Counted from the first letter of the stretch, positions 1 to 8,601 are shown. The stretch: DNA of 64,000 bases from Lachnospiraceae bacterium (GCA_024695145.1 JAILIS010000006.1:44783-108782); one strand, 5' to 3'. The notes: a model not told the origin generated them from the letters alone. Numbers and translations are program-made.

Positions 1-338
1 ATGGTATTGTTGTCATCATGAGGCGTCAGGAAAAGCAGCTTGAAAAGATTCAGTTCCTTCTTGGCAAATGAGATATAGCACAGTCCGAGATCTACAAAGG
101 GAGTCTCTTCTTTCTGTTCGAATTCGAGACAGAACTGCTCATAAAACTTCTTTGCAGCATCAAAAACCTCATTTGACAGCTCTTCCATATTCGTATAAAC
201 GCGAAAGATCGGCTGCGTACTGCATGAAATATGAGCGGCAAGCTTTCTCGCCGTAAGCATCTCAATACCCTGAGTCCTTACAAGGTCAAAAGCACCGTCT
301 AAGATCATCTGCTTGGTAATCTGTTCTTTTCTAGCCAT
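1..338 (-). CDS. TetR-family transcriptional regulator (N-terminal 112 residues, cut by window start)
   Basis: Reading from 338 downward gives an open frame starting MARKEQITKQMILDGAFDLV, preceded by a GGAGG-type ribosome binding site. The first ~50 residues look like a TetR helix-turn-helix: an alpha-helical lead, then ARKLAAHISCSTQPIFRVY, with the usual recognition-helix pattern ending in Y/F and a following 'N-x-E-E-L' helix. The ligand-binding domain is only begun, because the gene continues past base 1. It lies 105 bases after the carboxyltransferase operon on the same strand and could regulate it or a gene outside the window. The target is unknown. Family call is from the HTH pattern only. 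Confidence 0.75.
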   Translation of the reverse strand, partial: MARKEQITKQMILDGAFDLVRTQGIEMLTARKLAAHISCSTQPIFRVYTNMEELSNEVFDAAKKFYEQFCLEFEQKEETPFVDLGLCYISFAKKELNLFKLLFLTPHDDNNT

Positions 339-357
339 AATACCTCCATCCCCCATA

Positions 358-389
358 AAACGGGCAGCCAAAAAATTGACTGCCTGTTT
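358..389 (-). terminator. Putative rho-independent terminator after the carboxyltransferase operon
   Basis: A 10-bp inverted repeat with one G-T pair (arms at 358-367 and 380-389), loop about 12 bases, followed on the minus strand by TTTTATG. It sits between the oadA-like stop codon and the TetR start, so it could end the operon while leaving the regulator its own transcript. The T-run is short, so strength is uncertain. Confidence 0.5.
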
Positions 390-443
390 ATTGTAACACA
401 CGTTATGATATTTTGCATCACAAATATCAAATTTATCGAAAAT

Positions 444-1901
444 TTATACCGGGTATGCTCCTGCTTCGGTATTGGCTTTCTTCAGATCGACTTTGCTCTG
501 CTGGGCCTCACGGTATTTGAAGAAATCAACTGCAACCTGAGGGAAAAGTGCATATGAGAGAACATCCTCATCCTGCTGCTTGTACTGTTTCATCTCCGAT
601 TCAAGAGTTTCAAGCTCGGGCTTATCATGTCCTGTAGCTTCCGCAGATCTTGCAGTACTTCTCTTCTCACCGGGTATGACTTTCTTGATTACATCCTCAC
701 TCATGGGCTTAACGGTCTGGCCGTAATTACCGCGGAGCAGATCCTTGAACTCTCCGGTTGCCATCTTGTATCTCTCACCCATAAGAACATTGAAGATAGC
801 CTGTGTTCCGACAATCTGAGATGAAGGTGTTACAAGAGGCGGCTCGCCACAGTCCTTTCGAACTCTGGGGATCTCTTCGAGAACTTCCTGATATTTGTCT
901 TCTGCATTCTGTTCCTTGAGCTGGGATACCATGTTGCTGAGCATTCCACCGGGAACCTGGTAGAGAAGTGTCTTGATGTTAACACCGAGTACCTTTGTAC
1001 TCATAAGACCTGATTCTATGCATTCCTCCCTGTAAGGACGGAAATAATCTGCGATCTCGGCAAGTTTTGTCTGAGACAAACCGGTATCATAAGGCGTTCC
1101 CTTAAATGCCTCAACCATAACTTCCGTAGCCGGCTGGCTCGTTCCGAGTGCGAACGGTGATATCGCACAGTCGATCACATCAACACCCGCCTCAACAGCC
1201 TTTAAGTAAGTCATTGAAGCTTCACCTGATGTATAATGGGTATGAAGCTGTATCGGAAGCTTGGTGTTCTCCTTCATTGCCTTGATAAGCTCTTCAGCCC
1301 TGTAAGGAAGGAGCAGACCTGCCATATCCTTGATACAGATCGAATCAGCGCCCATATCTTCTATCTTCTTGGCCATATCAGCCCAGTATTCAAGAGTATA
1401 TGCATCTCCGAGAGTATATGAAAGCGCAACCTGTGTGCTTCCTCTTCCTTCCTGCTTCTTGACACGGTTTGTGGCATCAACCGCAGCCTGAAGATTTCGA
1501 AGATCGTTAAGGCAGTCAAATATACGGATTATATCGATACCATTGGCGATCGATTTTTCAACGAATGCATTAACAACGTCATCGGCATACGGTCTGTATC
1601 CGAGGATGTTCTGTCCGCGAAAGAGCATCTGAAGCTTGGTCTTCTTAAATCCGTCCTTTAATTTACGAAGTCTCTCCCAGGGATCTTCCTTGAGGAAACG
1701 AAGGGATGCGTCAAATGTAGCACCACCCCAGCACTCTATCGAGTGGTAACCGATCTGGTCCATCTTGTCTACGATGGGAAGCATTATCTCGGTAGGCATT
1801 CTTGTGGCGATAAGACTCTGATGCGCATCACGAAGAACTGTTTCCATAATGCCGACAGGTTTCTTTTCAACACTTTTCTCTTTCTTTTTATCTTCAGCCA
1901 T
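444..1901 (-). CDS. oadA: Oxaloacetate decarboxylase alpha / pyruvate carboxyltransferase-type subunit (5S-like)
   Basis: 485 residues. DRE-TIM-type carboxyltransferase domain from about residue 16 (ETVLRDAHQSL, then ECWGGATFDASLRFL), with the carboxyl-accepting lysine region ICIKDMAGLL and the metal-binding HTHY motif. A conserved C-terminal (PYC_OADA) domain follows to about residue 445. The fused biotinyl domain found at the end of many OadA proteins is absent; the carrier is encoded separately at 3108-3485, as in the 5S/1.3S split of transcarboxylase. Family knowledge: moves the carboxyl group from oxaloacetate to biotin (or the reverse with pyruvate). It is the last gene of a five-gene minus-strand operon, 22 bases behind the beta subunit, with a GGAGG site. 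The substrate is an inference, since pyruvate/oxaloacetate is usual for this CT type. Confidence 0.88.
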   Translation of the reverse strand: MAEDKKKEKSVEKKPVGIMETVLRDAHQSLIATRMPTEIMLPIVDKMDQIGYHSIECWGGATFDASLRFLKEDPWERLRKLKDGFKKTKLQMLFRGQNILGYRPYADDVVNAFVEKSIANGIDIIRIFDCLNDLRNLQAAVDATNRVKKQEGRGSTQVALSYTLGDAYTLEYWADMAKKIEDMGADSICIKDMAGLLLPYRAEELIKAMKENTKLPIQLHTHYTSGEASMTYLKAVEAGVDVIDCAISPFALGTSQPATEVMVEAFKGTPYDTGLSQTKLAEIADYFRPYREECIESGLMSTKVLGVNIKTLLYQVPGGMLSNMVSQLKEQNAEDKYQEVLEEIPRVRKDCGEPPLVTPSSQIVGTQAIFNVLMGERYKMATGEFKDLLRGNYGQTVKPMSEDVIKKVIPGEKRSTARSAEATGHDKPELETLESEMKQYKQQDEDVLSYALFPQVAVDFFKYREAQQSKVDLKKANTEAGAYPV

Positions 1902-1923
1902 TTATTTGTCCTCCATAAAATAT

Positions 1924-3075
1924 TTAGAATAATCCGAAGATCGCCATGAATGTACCGGCTGCGACCGCAGTACCGATAACGCCCGCAACATTCGGACCCA
2001 TCGCATGCATCAGCAGGAAGTTAGTGGGATCTTCTTCAGCTCCCACCTTCTGTGAGACACGCGCAGCCATAGGAACCGCAGATACACCCGCCGAACCGAT
2101 AAGAGGATTGACCTTTCCACCGGTCAGGACGCACATTATCTTGCCGAAAATGACTCCGGCCGCAGTTCCGAAGGCAAATGCCACGAGACCGAGAACGACG
2201 ATCTTAAGTGTATTGGCATTAAGGAAAGCAGCTGCCGATGTTGTTGCTCCGACACTGGTACCGAGCAGGATTACAACGATATACATAAGAGCGTTGCTTG
2301 CGGTATCCATAAGCTGTCTTACAACACCGGATTCTCTGAACAGGTTACCCAGCATCAGCATTCCGACAAGGGGTGCTGTAGTGGGAAGTATCATACATAC
2401 AACGATCGTAACGATGATCGGGAACAGTATCCTCTCAAGCTTGCTGACCGGACGGAGCTGTTCCATCTTGATCTTTCTCTCCTTCTCCGTTGTCAGAAGC
2501 TTCATGATAGGCGGCTGAATGATCGGCACTAGCGACATATACGAATATGCCGCAACGGCAATGGGACCGAGCAGTGCGGTCTGTCCGAGCTTACTTGCAA
2601 GGAAAATGGATGTAGGACCGTCAGCACCGCCGATTATAGCGATAGCAGCCGCAGCCTTATCATTGAATCCCATGGCTATCGCCATGAAGTATGCGGCATA
2701 TATGCCGAACTGGGCAGCAGCGCCCAGAAGGAAACTCTTGGGGTTTGCTATAAGAGGACCGAAATCGGTCATGGCTCCGACGCCCATAAATATAAGGGAC
2801 GGCAGTATGGCCCATTCGTCCAGCTTGTAGAAATAATACAACAGCCCGCCTGTACCGTTTGCTGCTTCTTCGATCTTCAGCATGATGTCCGGATAGATGT
2901 TGACCAGCAGCATGCCGAATGCAATGGGCGTAAGAAGCAACGGTTCAAAGCCCTTGGCTATCGCCAAATATAGGAAAACACATGCAACAGCTATCATCAG
3001 ATAGTTTCCCCAGGACAATCCGAAGAATGCGGTCTGATGCAACAGGTTTCCCATTGTATTTGTTACATATGACAT
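1924..3075 (-). CDS. oadB: Sodium-translocating decarboxylase beta subunit
   Basis: 383 residues, strongly hydrophobic with about nine or more membrane segments. It carries the family signature GGADGPTSIFLASKL; the aspartate there is essential for Na+ coupling in characterised OadB proteins. Length and ending (VAAGTFMAIFGLF) match the OadB/GcdB/MmdB family. It decarboxylates carboxybiotin and drives Na+ out of the cell. It sits between the biotin carrier gene and the oadA-like gene, each with a GGAGG ribosome binding site. The three family names differ only by the carboxyltransferase they pair with, so the symbol is tentative. Confidence 0.92.
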   Translation of the reverse strand: MSYVTNTMGNLLHQTAFFGLSWGNYLMIAVACVFLYLAIAKGFEPLLLTPIAFGMLLVNIYPDIMLKIEEAANGTGGLLYYFYKLDEWAILPSLIFMGVGAMTDFGPLIANPKSFLLGAAAQFGIYAAYFMAIAMGFNDKAAAAIAIIGGADGPTSIFLASKLGQTALLGPIAVAAYSYMSLVPIIQPPIMKLLTTEKERKIKMEQLRPVSKLERILFPIIVTIVVCMILPTTAPLVGMLMLGNLFRESGVVRQLMDTASNALMYIVVILLGTSVGATTSAAAFLNANTLKIVVLGLVAFAFGTAAGVIFGKIMCVLTGGKVNPLIGSAGVSAVPMAARVSQKVGAEEDPTNFLLMHAMGPNVAGVIGTAVAAGTFMAIFGLF

Positions 3076-3107
3076 TTTATGACCTCCACAGATTCATTCT
3101 TCGTCCC

Positions 3108-3485
3108 TTATTCAAGCGTTGCAAGAAGCTGTCCTGCAGCACAGGGATCACCAACGGAACAGTCGATAGATGCAACCTTTCCGTCCTTGGGTGCAACTAC
3201 GGGGATCTCCATCTTCATGGCTTCAATGATTACAACAGCATCTCCTGTTTTAACGGAATCACCGACATTAGCGGCGATCTTGAATACCTTGCCTGCGGCA
3301 CCGGCTTCGATCTTAACCGATCCTGCTCCCGATGATGAGCTCTTGGGTGCTGCTGCAGGTGCTGCCTTGGGAGCTGCCTTAGGAGCTGCTGCTGCAGGTG
3401 CAGGTGCAGCTGCTCCCGATGAAGCGCCTTCTTCTACTGTTACATCATATACGTTGCCGTTTACGGTGATTGTATAGTTTTTCAT
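3108..3485 (-). CDS. Biotin carboxyl carrier subunit (1.3S / gamma-type)
   Basis: 125 residues. A short N-terminal strand region (to ~20), an Ala/Pro/Lys-rich flexible linker (~23-50) and a C-terminal biotinyl domain with the canonical EAMKMEIP motif; Lys91 is the expected biotinylation site. The linker is typical of swinging-arm carriers such as GcdC/MmdC and the 1.3S subunit. It should carry CO2 between the carboxyltransferases encoded at 4330-5757 and 444-1901 and the membrane beta subunit. Start at 3485 has a clear GATAGGAGG site. The biotin ligase gene lies at 12737-13495 in this window. Confidence 0.95.
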   Translation of the reverse strand: MKNYTITVNGNVYDVTVEEGASSGAAAPAPAAAAPKAAPKAAPAAAPKSSSSGAGSVKIEAGAAGKVFKIAANVGDSVKTGDAVVIIEAMKMEIPVVAPKDGKVASIDCSVGDPCAAGQLLATLE

Positions 3486-3496
3486 TATCTATCCTC

Positions 3497-4309
3497 CTAT
3501 CTGTTCCACACACTGTTTGGTCTTCTTACGATACTTCTTACAACAAAATCATCGGATGATCCCGATCCTCCGCCGCCTGCGGACGCCGCAGCAATAGCAG
3601 CCGTGATCACGGCAACGATCTCCAGATCATCTTCCTCCTGTTCCTCTTTTTCCACGATCTGCGCTATGGTATTGTCCACAGCCTGAGCTTTAACATCGGC
3701 TTTGTCATCTTTGTTAAAGGCTTTCTGGATCTTCGGAATAAGATTGAACAGGCTTATTATTATCGATATGATTATAAGAACGCAGAATACCGTTCCCATA
3801 CCGAGTAATGTGTTAAGGCCGGCTTTTTCCATCTTCTCACCGAATGTCCAGTTGATATTGGTGGTAAGAGAAGTAAGGGTCTTGTAGAGATCATCTTTGT
3901 AAATAGCCTCTATCTGAGCCGTTCTTTTTGTTCCGACCACATCAAGAGTGACAATTATGTTCCTGTCCGAATCATCGTATGCGGCATTCATACCTGTAAC
4001 GGAAACAAATTCGCCGAGATCGGCTTTCGCACCGTTCCAGGAATTCAGAGCATTGACAAGACCGTTTCCTTCTGCTTTGACGCCGAAATAATTCGAGACA
4101 ACATATTCAAGATATTCAGGTCCCTGACTGACAATATCCGCCGTCTGCTCTTCATTGAGAGCTACAAGGAATTCCGTGATCAGACTCCCTGTAGTCTGTT
4201 CGAGGGTGGTGGCCATTTCGGGATCCAGGCTTTTCCTTGTTTGCGTATTGCATGCGGTCAGACAAAAGATGCAGACAAGAAAACATAACAATAATCTGAT
4301 TCTTCTCAT
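3497..4309 (-). CDS. OadG-family pump subunit with an extra extracytoplasmic lipoprotein domain
   Basis: 270 residues, far longer than the ~80-120 usual for OadG. Residues 1-20 form a lipoprotein signal with a lipobox ending in LTAC. Residues ~25-160 form a soluble domain, predicted outside the membrane, that I cannot assign firmly (it resembles small DUF3887-like domains). A membrane helix follows (GTVFCVLIIISIIISLFNLIP), then a charged cytoplasmic tail ending RRPNSVWNR, a style typical of OadG relatives. Position between the carboxyltransferase and carrier genes supports a gamma/delta role that anchors the complex at the membrane. The lipoprotein signal plus a second helix would give an outside-to-inside topology. 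Function of the outer domain is unknown. Confidence 0.75.
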   Translation of the reverse strand: MRRIRLLLCFLVCIFCLTACNTQTRKSLDPEMATTLEQTTGSLITEFLVALNEEQTADIVSQGPEYLEYVVSNYFGVKAEGNGLVNALNSWNGAKADLGEFVSVTGMNAAYDDSDRNIIVTLDVVGTKRTAQIEAIYKDDLYKTLTSLTTNINWTFGEKMEKAGLNTLLGMGTVFCVLIIISIIISLFNLIPKIQKAFNKDDKADVKAQAVDNTIAQIVEKEEQEEDDLEIVAVITAAIAAASAGGGGSGSSDDFVVRSIVRRPNSVWNR

Positions 4310-4329
4310 ATTACGTATCCCATCCCTTT

Positions 4330-5757
4330 CTAAACTGTCCCATGCTTTTTGGCAGGTCTGTCCTCTCTTTTTGTATAAAGCATCTCAAACGCTCCGATGA
4401 CATACTTTCTCGTGTCTTCGGCAGCGATAACCTGATCCACATATCCGCGTCTTGCAGCGGCATCAACACTGTTCTGAAGCTTGTCATATTCCTTCGCTCC
4501 CTTATCTACAGCATCACTTCCCTTGCCGTCAAAGATAACCTTTGCTGCAAGATCGGCATCCATCATACCTATCTTCGCATTATCCCATGCTATCGTGACA
4601 TCACATCCGAGCGGCTTGGAATTCATTACAATACCTGCTGTTCCGAAAGCTTTTCCTATGATCACGTTAACCTTGGCAACAGTAGCATTTGCGAATGCGT
4701 ATGTAAGCTTTGAAGCTGCTCTTGCAAGCTTTTTCTCACTGTTAACATCAGCTTCAAACCCTGTTACATTTGTAAGTGTAAGAATGGGAATATCAAACGA
4801 ATCGCAGAGATTGACAAATCCGGCAGCCTTTGCAAGAGCATCGACTGAGAATACACTGTCATTGTCCCATACTTTTTCGCCTTCATCGTCATAGCCTTCG
4901 CATCTGTTTGCGATACATCCGACAGTCTGGCCGTTGAGTCTGATAAATCCAGTTGTGATCTCCCTGCCGAATCCTGCTTTTACTTCATAGTAGGAATTGT
5001 CATCTGCAATCATCGAAAGAGCTATGGATGTATCACCGGTGCAGCCTGATATTTCGGAAACTGCTCTGTTGAGATCATCCGTGCAGTCACTTACAGCACC
5101 GAACTCATCATTGTTGGACGGAAGAAGTGATACGTAACTTCTTACTTCCGCGTATATCTCCGATTCACTTGCAACAACATCGACGTTACCGGCTTCATCT
5201 GTCTGAAATTCGGATGATGAAGTATCATTCTTCTCTTCGTAATTTCCCGCAAGAGCATTGGGAGAATTAACAAAGAGCTTTGCATTTCCTTCCATAAAAG
5301 TAAGATCGGTCATGCCGGTAAACAGAGAAAGACCTCCTCCGCATTTTCCGAAGATGACCGTGATCTGGGGAATGACACCGCTGGCCATTGCCTGTGCCTT
5401 GTAAATCCTTCCGAATGCGGAAAGAGCATCCGTGGATTCATTCAGACGAAGTCCCGCGGAATCGATAAGGCCGATAACAGGTGCTCCCACTTTAAGGGCG
5501 AGATTGTAAAGACCGATGATCTTTTTCGCATGCATCTCACCTACGGAACCGCCGAGTACGGATGAGTCCTGACTGTACACATATACAAGTCTGCCGTCTA
5601 TAAGACCGTAGCCTGTAACAACGCCATCTGCAACTGCGTCCTTCGGTTCCATGTTAAAATCAGTGGATCTTGCCGTAACCTTTGCGCCGATTTCAACGAA
5701 ACTGTTTTCATCAAGCAAACTCTCTATACGTTTGCCTGCAAGTGAAGAATTACTCAT
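4330..5757 (-). CDS. Acyl-CoA carboxyltransferase subunit (MmdA / 12S-like, divergent)
   Basis: 475 residues, slightly shorter than typical ~510-residue methylmalonyl-CoA decarboxylase alpha subunits. The N-terminal half shows DAVADGVVTGYGLIDGRLVY and SQDSSVLGGSVGEMHAKKI, hallmarks of the crotonase-like carboxyltransferase fold. The second half has GFIRLNGQTVG and the acyl-CoA-side FGTAGIVMNSK region. The usual 'GPCAGGAVYSPA' oxyanion stretch is changed to GKCGGGLSLFTGM, so this is a divergent subgroup and the acyl-CoA substrate (methylmalonyl-, malonyl- or glutaconyl-CoA) cannot be read off. It is the first gene of the operon, with GGAGG before ATG and a promoter at 5814-5841. Confidence 0.82.
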   Translation of the reverse strand: MSNSSLAGKRIESLLDENSFVEIGAKVTARSTDFNMEPKDAVADGVVTGYGLIDGRLVYVYSQDSSVLGGSVGEMHAKKIIGLYNLALKVGAPVIGLIDSAGLRLNESTDALSAFGRIYKAQAMASGVIPQITVIFGKCGGGLSLFTGMTDLTFMEGNAKLFVNSPNALAGNYEEKNDTSSSEFQTDEAGNVDVVASESEIYAEVRSYVSLLPSNNDEFGAVSDCTDDLNRAVSEISGCTGDTSIALSMIADDNSYYEVKAGFGREITTGFIRLNGQTVGCIANRCEGYDDEGEKVWDNDSVFSVDALAKAAGFVNLCDSFDIPILTLTNVTGFEADVNSEKKLARAASKLTYAFANATVAKVNVIIGKAFGTAGIVMNSKPLGCDVTIAWDNAKIGMMDADLAAKVIFDGKGSDAVDKGAKEYDKLQNSVDAAARRGYVDQVIAAEDTRKYVIGAFEMLYTKREDRPAKKHGTV

Positions 5758-5813
5758 TGCAAAACCTCCATATAATGATTTTATAAACAGAGTTTTTTAT
5801 ACACACTTTTGAT

Positions 5814-5841
5814 ATTTTAACATAGGAAGGGGATTTTTCAA
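5814..5841 (-). promoter_or_regulatory. Sigma-70-type promoter of the carboxyltransferase operon
   Basis: Minus strand: TTGAAA (5836-5841), 16-base spacer, TAAAAT (5814-5819). It lies just after the scpB terminator and ~55 bases before the first operon gene, giving an untranslated leader of about 50 bases. No riboswitch-like fold is obvious in that leader. Confidence 0.6.
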
Positions 5842-5850
5842 AGAGAAAAA

Positions 5851-5878
5851 TAAAAAGAAAAAGAGCCCGAAGGCTCTT
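5851..5878 (-). terminator. Rho-independent terminator of the scpAB operon
   Basis: Perfect 7-bp stem AAGAGCC/GGCTCTT with a TTCG tetraloop (5861-5878), followed on the minus strand by TTTCTTTTTA. It begins just past the scpB stop codon. Confidence 0.88.
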
Positions 5879-5879
5879 A

Positions 5880-6539
5880 TCATATATCAAGCTTTAACTG
5901 TATCTCTTCAGCCGCTTCTTTTTTGAATTCTTCGAGTCTGTCCGGAGCTATGTCAGGCAGATCTTCGATCGACTTGACCCCGAAACTTCGAAGGAACTGT
6001 TCCGTCGTTCCGAACAGAAGGGGTCTTCCGGGAGCGTTGAGTCTGCCAAGCTCTGTTATCAGACCGAACTCAAGCAGTTTGTTGATGGGATGATCGCACG
6101 ACACTCCTCTGATCTTTTCGATCTCGGCCCTTGTGACCGGCTGCTTGTATGCAATGATCGAAAGTGTCTCGAGTGCCGTATCCGACAAATGCATATCTTT
6201 AGGGATCTTGGCAACCTTTATCAGGTATTCGTACATCTCGGTCTTCGAGCACATCTGTACACTTCCGTCGAGTTCGACGATCGTCAGTCCGAAGTCCTTG
6301 TTCTTCTCAAACCTGTTCTTCATCATGCCGATGATCTTTCGTGTCTCATCCTCATCATAACCGATCGCTCCGGCAAGCTTTTTGATCTCTACCGAATCTC
6401 CCATGGCGAACAATATGGCGGATATTGCCGCTTCAGGATGTTCTGCCCGTCTGACCTCTTCTTCCCTCTCTTCGACAGGCTGTGCAAGATCCATATCATC
6501 AATATTCTCTTTGAACGACTGTTCAAAATCCTGTTTCAT
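5880..6539 (-). CDS. scpB: Segregation and condensation protein B
   Basis: 219 residues with an acidic N-terminal extension of ~35 residues before the conserved core (AISAILFAMGDSVEIKKLA). Two winged-helix domains follow; the second contains ALETLSIIAYKQPVTRAEIE and GRPLLFGTTEQFLRSFG, characteristic of ScpB. It dimerises and binds ScpA to form the non-SMC part of the bacterial condensin. It follows scpA with 12 bases between them (AGGATGA site), the usual gene order, and ends in a strong terminator. Confidence 0.96.
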   Translation of the reverse strand: MKQDFEQSFKENIDDMDLAQPVEEREEEVRRAEHPEAAISAILFAMGDSVEIKKLAGAIGYDEDETRKIIGMMKNRFEKNKDFGLTIVELDGSVQMCSKTEMYEYLIKVAKIPKDMHLSDTALETLSIIAYKQPVTRAEIEKIRGVSCDHPINKLLEFGLITELGRLNAPGRPLLFGTTEQFLRSFGVKSIEDLPDIAPDRLEEFKKEAAEEIQLKLDI

Positions 6540-6551
6540 ATTTAAATCATC

Positions 6552-7298
6552 CTATGCAGCCATTGATGTGATCATGATATCATCGAACAGGTTGTCCTGT
6601 ACGATACGTATCTTTCCCATTTTCATCATCTCGAGCACAACGAGAAAAGTAACCACGATCTCCATCTTGGTGGGCTGCGCTTCAAGAAGGGCCCTGAAAG
6701 AAAACCTCTTATGCGTTCTTATATACATCTCGATATACAGCTGCTTCTCTTCAAGATTGATCTCATCCTTTTCGATCTTTCCGAAATTGCTCCTGAGCGG
6801 ATCGATCTTATCCTTCTGTTTGCGGACAACGGACTTGAATATCTGATTGAGCTTCGCAAGATCGATGTCTCCGACCAGTTTCTCATAATCTATCGGTTCA
6901 ACATATTCAAGAACTTCTTTCGGAAGTGTGGCTCTCTTGTATACGTTTCTTCCGGCATCGAGCTGTCTGTCCTTGAGCTCGAAAGACATATACTTGTACA
7001 TCTTGTATTCGATAAGCTTTTCAACGAGCTCGGCTCTCGGATCCTCTTCCTCTCCGTCTTCATTGACTTCTGCGGGAAGCAACATCTTCGCCTTGATATC
7101 AAGAAGCGTGGCTGCCATCACAAGGAATTCGCTCATTACGTTGAGATCCTCGATCTTCATTTTTTTCAGATAATCAAGATACTGATCCGTAATGAGTGCA
7201 ATGGGGATATCGTAGATATCCACCTTGTTCTTCTCGATAAGATGCAGCAGCAGATCGAGAGGTCCTTCAAATTTTTCAAGTTTAACATTTATCGCCAT
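6552..7298 (-). CDS. scpA: Segregation and condensation protein A (kleisin)
   Basis: 248 residues, normal for the family. The N-terminal SMC-contact region shows the diagnostic FEGPLDLLLHLIEKNKVDIY, the middle an acidic linker, and the C-terminal winged helix ends with RIRFSFRALLEA-like and VTFLVVLEMMKMGKI patterns. It bridges the SMC heads with ScpB in chromosome organisation. GGGGGAG precedes ATG. The first bases overlap the end of the phosphoesterase gene by 10 bp, so the two are translationally linked. Confidence 0.96.
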   Translation of the reverse strand: MAINVKLEKFEGPLDLLLHLIEKNKVDIYDIPIALITDQYLDYLKKMKIEDLNVMSEFLVMAATLLDIKAKMLLPAEVNEDGEEEDPRAELVEKLIEYKMYKYMSFELKDRQLDAGRNVYKRATLPKEVLEYVEPIDYEKLVGDIDLAKLNQIFKSVVRKQKDKIDPLRSNFGKIEKDEINLEEKQLYIEMYIRTHKRFSFRALLEAQPTKMEIVVTFLVVLEMMKMGKIRIVQDNLFDDIMITSMAA

Positions 7299-8167
7299 TT
7301 TGTGCTCCCCCCTGATGTGGATCTGATCGTGACTGACACGATCTCCGCCTTATTAAATATCCTGATCGGGATCGAATGCCATCCGATCCCGCGGCTGACT
7401 ATCATTGTTGTGTTATCTTTGTTATATTTCCCGAAATCATATTTTGGGAAAAGTTTTAGCTGCGGTGAGATCACTCCGCCGATACCCGGGATCGCAACGA
7501 TCCCGCCGTGAAGATGGCCCGACAGAACAAGATCGCAGTTCCAGTTCGCATATTGCTCAAAACAGTCAGGATCATGTGCGATAAGGATGTTGTACCTGCT
7601 TTTGTCAACCTCACCGAATGTATCCGGCAGGACATCATCACCGAGCCGTGGCGGTGCAACCCTTCTGTAACTGTCCATAGGGACATCAAATCCGTAGATC
7701 CTTATATTCTTATCCTCAAGATCGACATATCTGTCAGAAAGAAATTCTACACCGAGTCCCTTGACAAACTCTTCAAGTTCTTCAAACTTACCCGGAAATC
7801 TGTCGGGATCTTCCCTGTATCGCTGTTCATGATTTCCGAGGCCGTAATAAATCTTATTTCCCGCAGCCAGATCCCTGATAAAACCGAAGGCTCTCGAAGG
7901 CTCTCTTACCGGCTCCAAGTAACTGGTGATCATATCGCCCGCAAAGATGATAAAATCAGGATGCAGACTGTTTATCGAAAAGATAAGTCCCGCGTTACCG
8001 TCATTCGTAACATCCGTATCGTGAAGATCGCTGAGCATCACAAATCTGACGTCCGGGATATCCTTATCAGTCACGATATCGTATTCTACCGTCTGGTATC
8101 CTCTGCTCTGGAAATATACAAATAAGACCAAAAGCAGGATAAGTACTAAGATGAATATGTATAACAA
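7289..8167 (-). CDS. Membrane-anchored calcineurin-like metallophosphoesterase
   Basis: 292 residues. One N-terminal membrane helix (residues ~1-18) places the catalytic domain outside or at the membrane face. Metal-site motifs are all present: LSDLHDTD, GDMI, GLGNHEQR and SGHLHGG, as in the YkuE/YaeI type of phosphoesterase. The likely start is TTG at 8167; an in-frame TAA about 25 bases upstream and the lack of an ATG limit the choice, and the Shine-Dalgarno match is weak. It overlaps scpA by 10 bp. Substrate is unknown; related proteins act on lipid or nucleotide phosphoesters. Confidence 0.85.
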   Translation of the reverse strand: MLYIFILVLILLLVLFVYFQSRGYQTVEYDIVTDKDIPDVRFVMLSDLHDTDVTNDGNAGLIFSINSLHPDFIIFAGDMITSYLEPVREPSRAFGFIRDLAAGNKIYYGLGNHEQRYREDPDRFPGKFEELEEFVKGLGVEFLSDRYVDLEDKNIRIYGFDVPMDSYRRVAPPRLGDDVLPDTFGEVDKSRYNILIAHDPDCFEQYANWNCDLVLSGHLHGGIVAIPGIGGVISPQLKLFPKYDFGKYNKDNTTMIVSRGIGWHSIPIRIFNKAEIVSVTIRSTSGGSTKWR

Positions 8168-8226
8168 AGCCGTGATAGTTCCTGCAATATTTTGTTACTG
8201 TCTCTTTTGCCAATACAACATATGGC

Positions 8227-8235
8227 ATTATAGCA
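8227..8235 (-). promoter_or_regulatory. Candidate extended -10 promoter for phosphoesterase-scpAB
   Basis: Minus strand reads TGCTATAAT, an extended -10 element, about 60 bases before the phosphoesterase start. The -35 region is only a T-run, so recognition would rest on the TG extension. Confidence 0.45.
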
Positions 8236-8295
8236 CGCATTCGGGAATAAAAAAAGAAGATTTTACAAAAGACCGGAAGTTTATTGATATGTCAC

Positions 8296-8321
8296 AAAAA
8301 TCCCCCGGCTTTTGCCGGGGG
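8296..8321 (-). terminator. Rho-independent terminator of rpsU
   Basis: Perfect 8-bp GC stem CCCCCGGC/GCCGGGGG (8302-8309 and 8314-8321), four-base loop, followed on the minus strand by ATTTTTG. It lies seven bases after the rpsU stop. Confidence 0.92.
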
Positions 8322-8327
8322 TGATGA

Positions 8328-8504
8328 TCAATTATACTTTCTCTTTCTGGCTGCTTCGGACTTTTTCTTGCGCTTAACGCTGGGCTTTTCATAATGCTCT
8401 CTCTTACGGATCTCCTGCTGGATACCCGCCTTGGCACAGCTTCTCTTGAAACGGCGCAGTGCACTGTCCAAGCTTTCATTCTCTTTTACAATTACTTCTG
8501 CCAT
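8328..8504 (-). CDS. rpsU: 30S ribosomal protein S21
   Basis: 58 residues, starting [20 protein letters not shown] and ending in a basic tail ([13 protein letters not shown]), exactly the S21 layout. It also shows the conserved [18 protein letters not shown] segment. S21 is a small basic protein of the 30S platform near the anti-Shine-Dalgarno helix. GGGGAGG lies upstream of the ATG. It is monocistronic, with its own promoter at 8569-8601 and a strong terminator. Confidence 0.97.
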   Translation of the reverse strand: MAEVIVKENESLDSALRRFKRSCAKAGIQQEIRKREHYEKPSVKRKKKSEAARKRKYN

Positions 8505-8568
8505 CTTCCAAACCTCCCCTCAAGTCATAGATTGTGCAGACCCGTGGGCATCAATTCGCACTGACCTG

Positions 8569-8601
8569 ATTATAATAATCATAACTGCCCTTATAAGTCA
8601 A
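8569..8601 (-). promoter_or_regulatory. Promoter of rpsU
   Basis: Minus strand: TTGACT at 8596-8601, 18-base spacer, TATTAT at 8572-8577 (a TATAAT overlaps at 8569-8574 with a 21-base spacer). Leader to the rpsU ATG is about 60 bases. Confidence 0.65.

Noticed and set aside
6711..7511. Plus-strand frame of 266 codons
   Set aside because: Antisense to scpA and the phosphoesterase gene; composition looks like a shadow frame.
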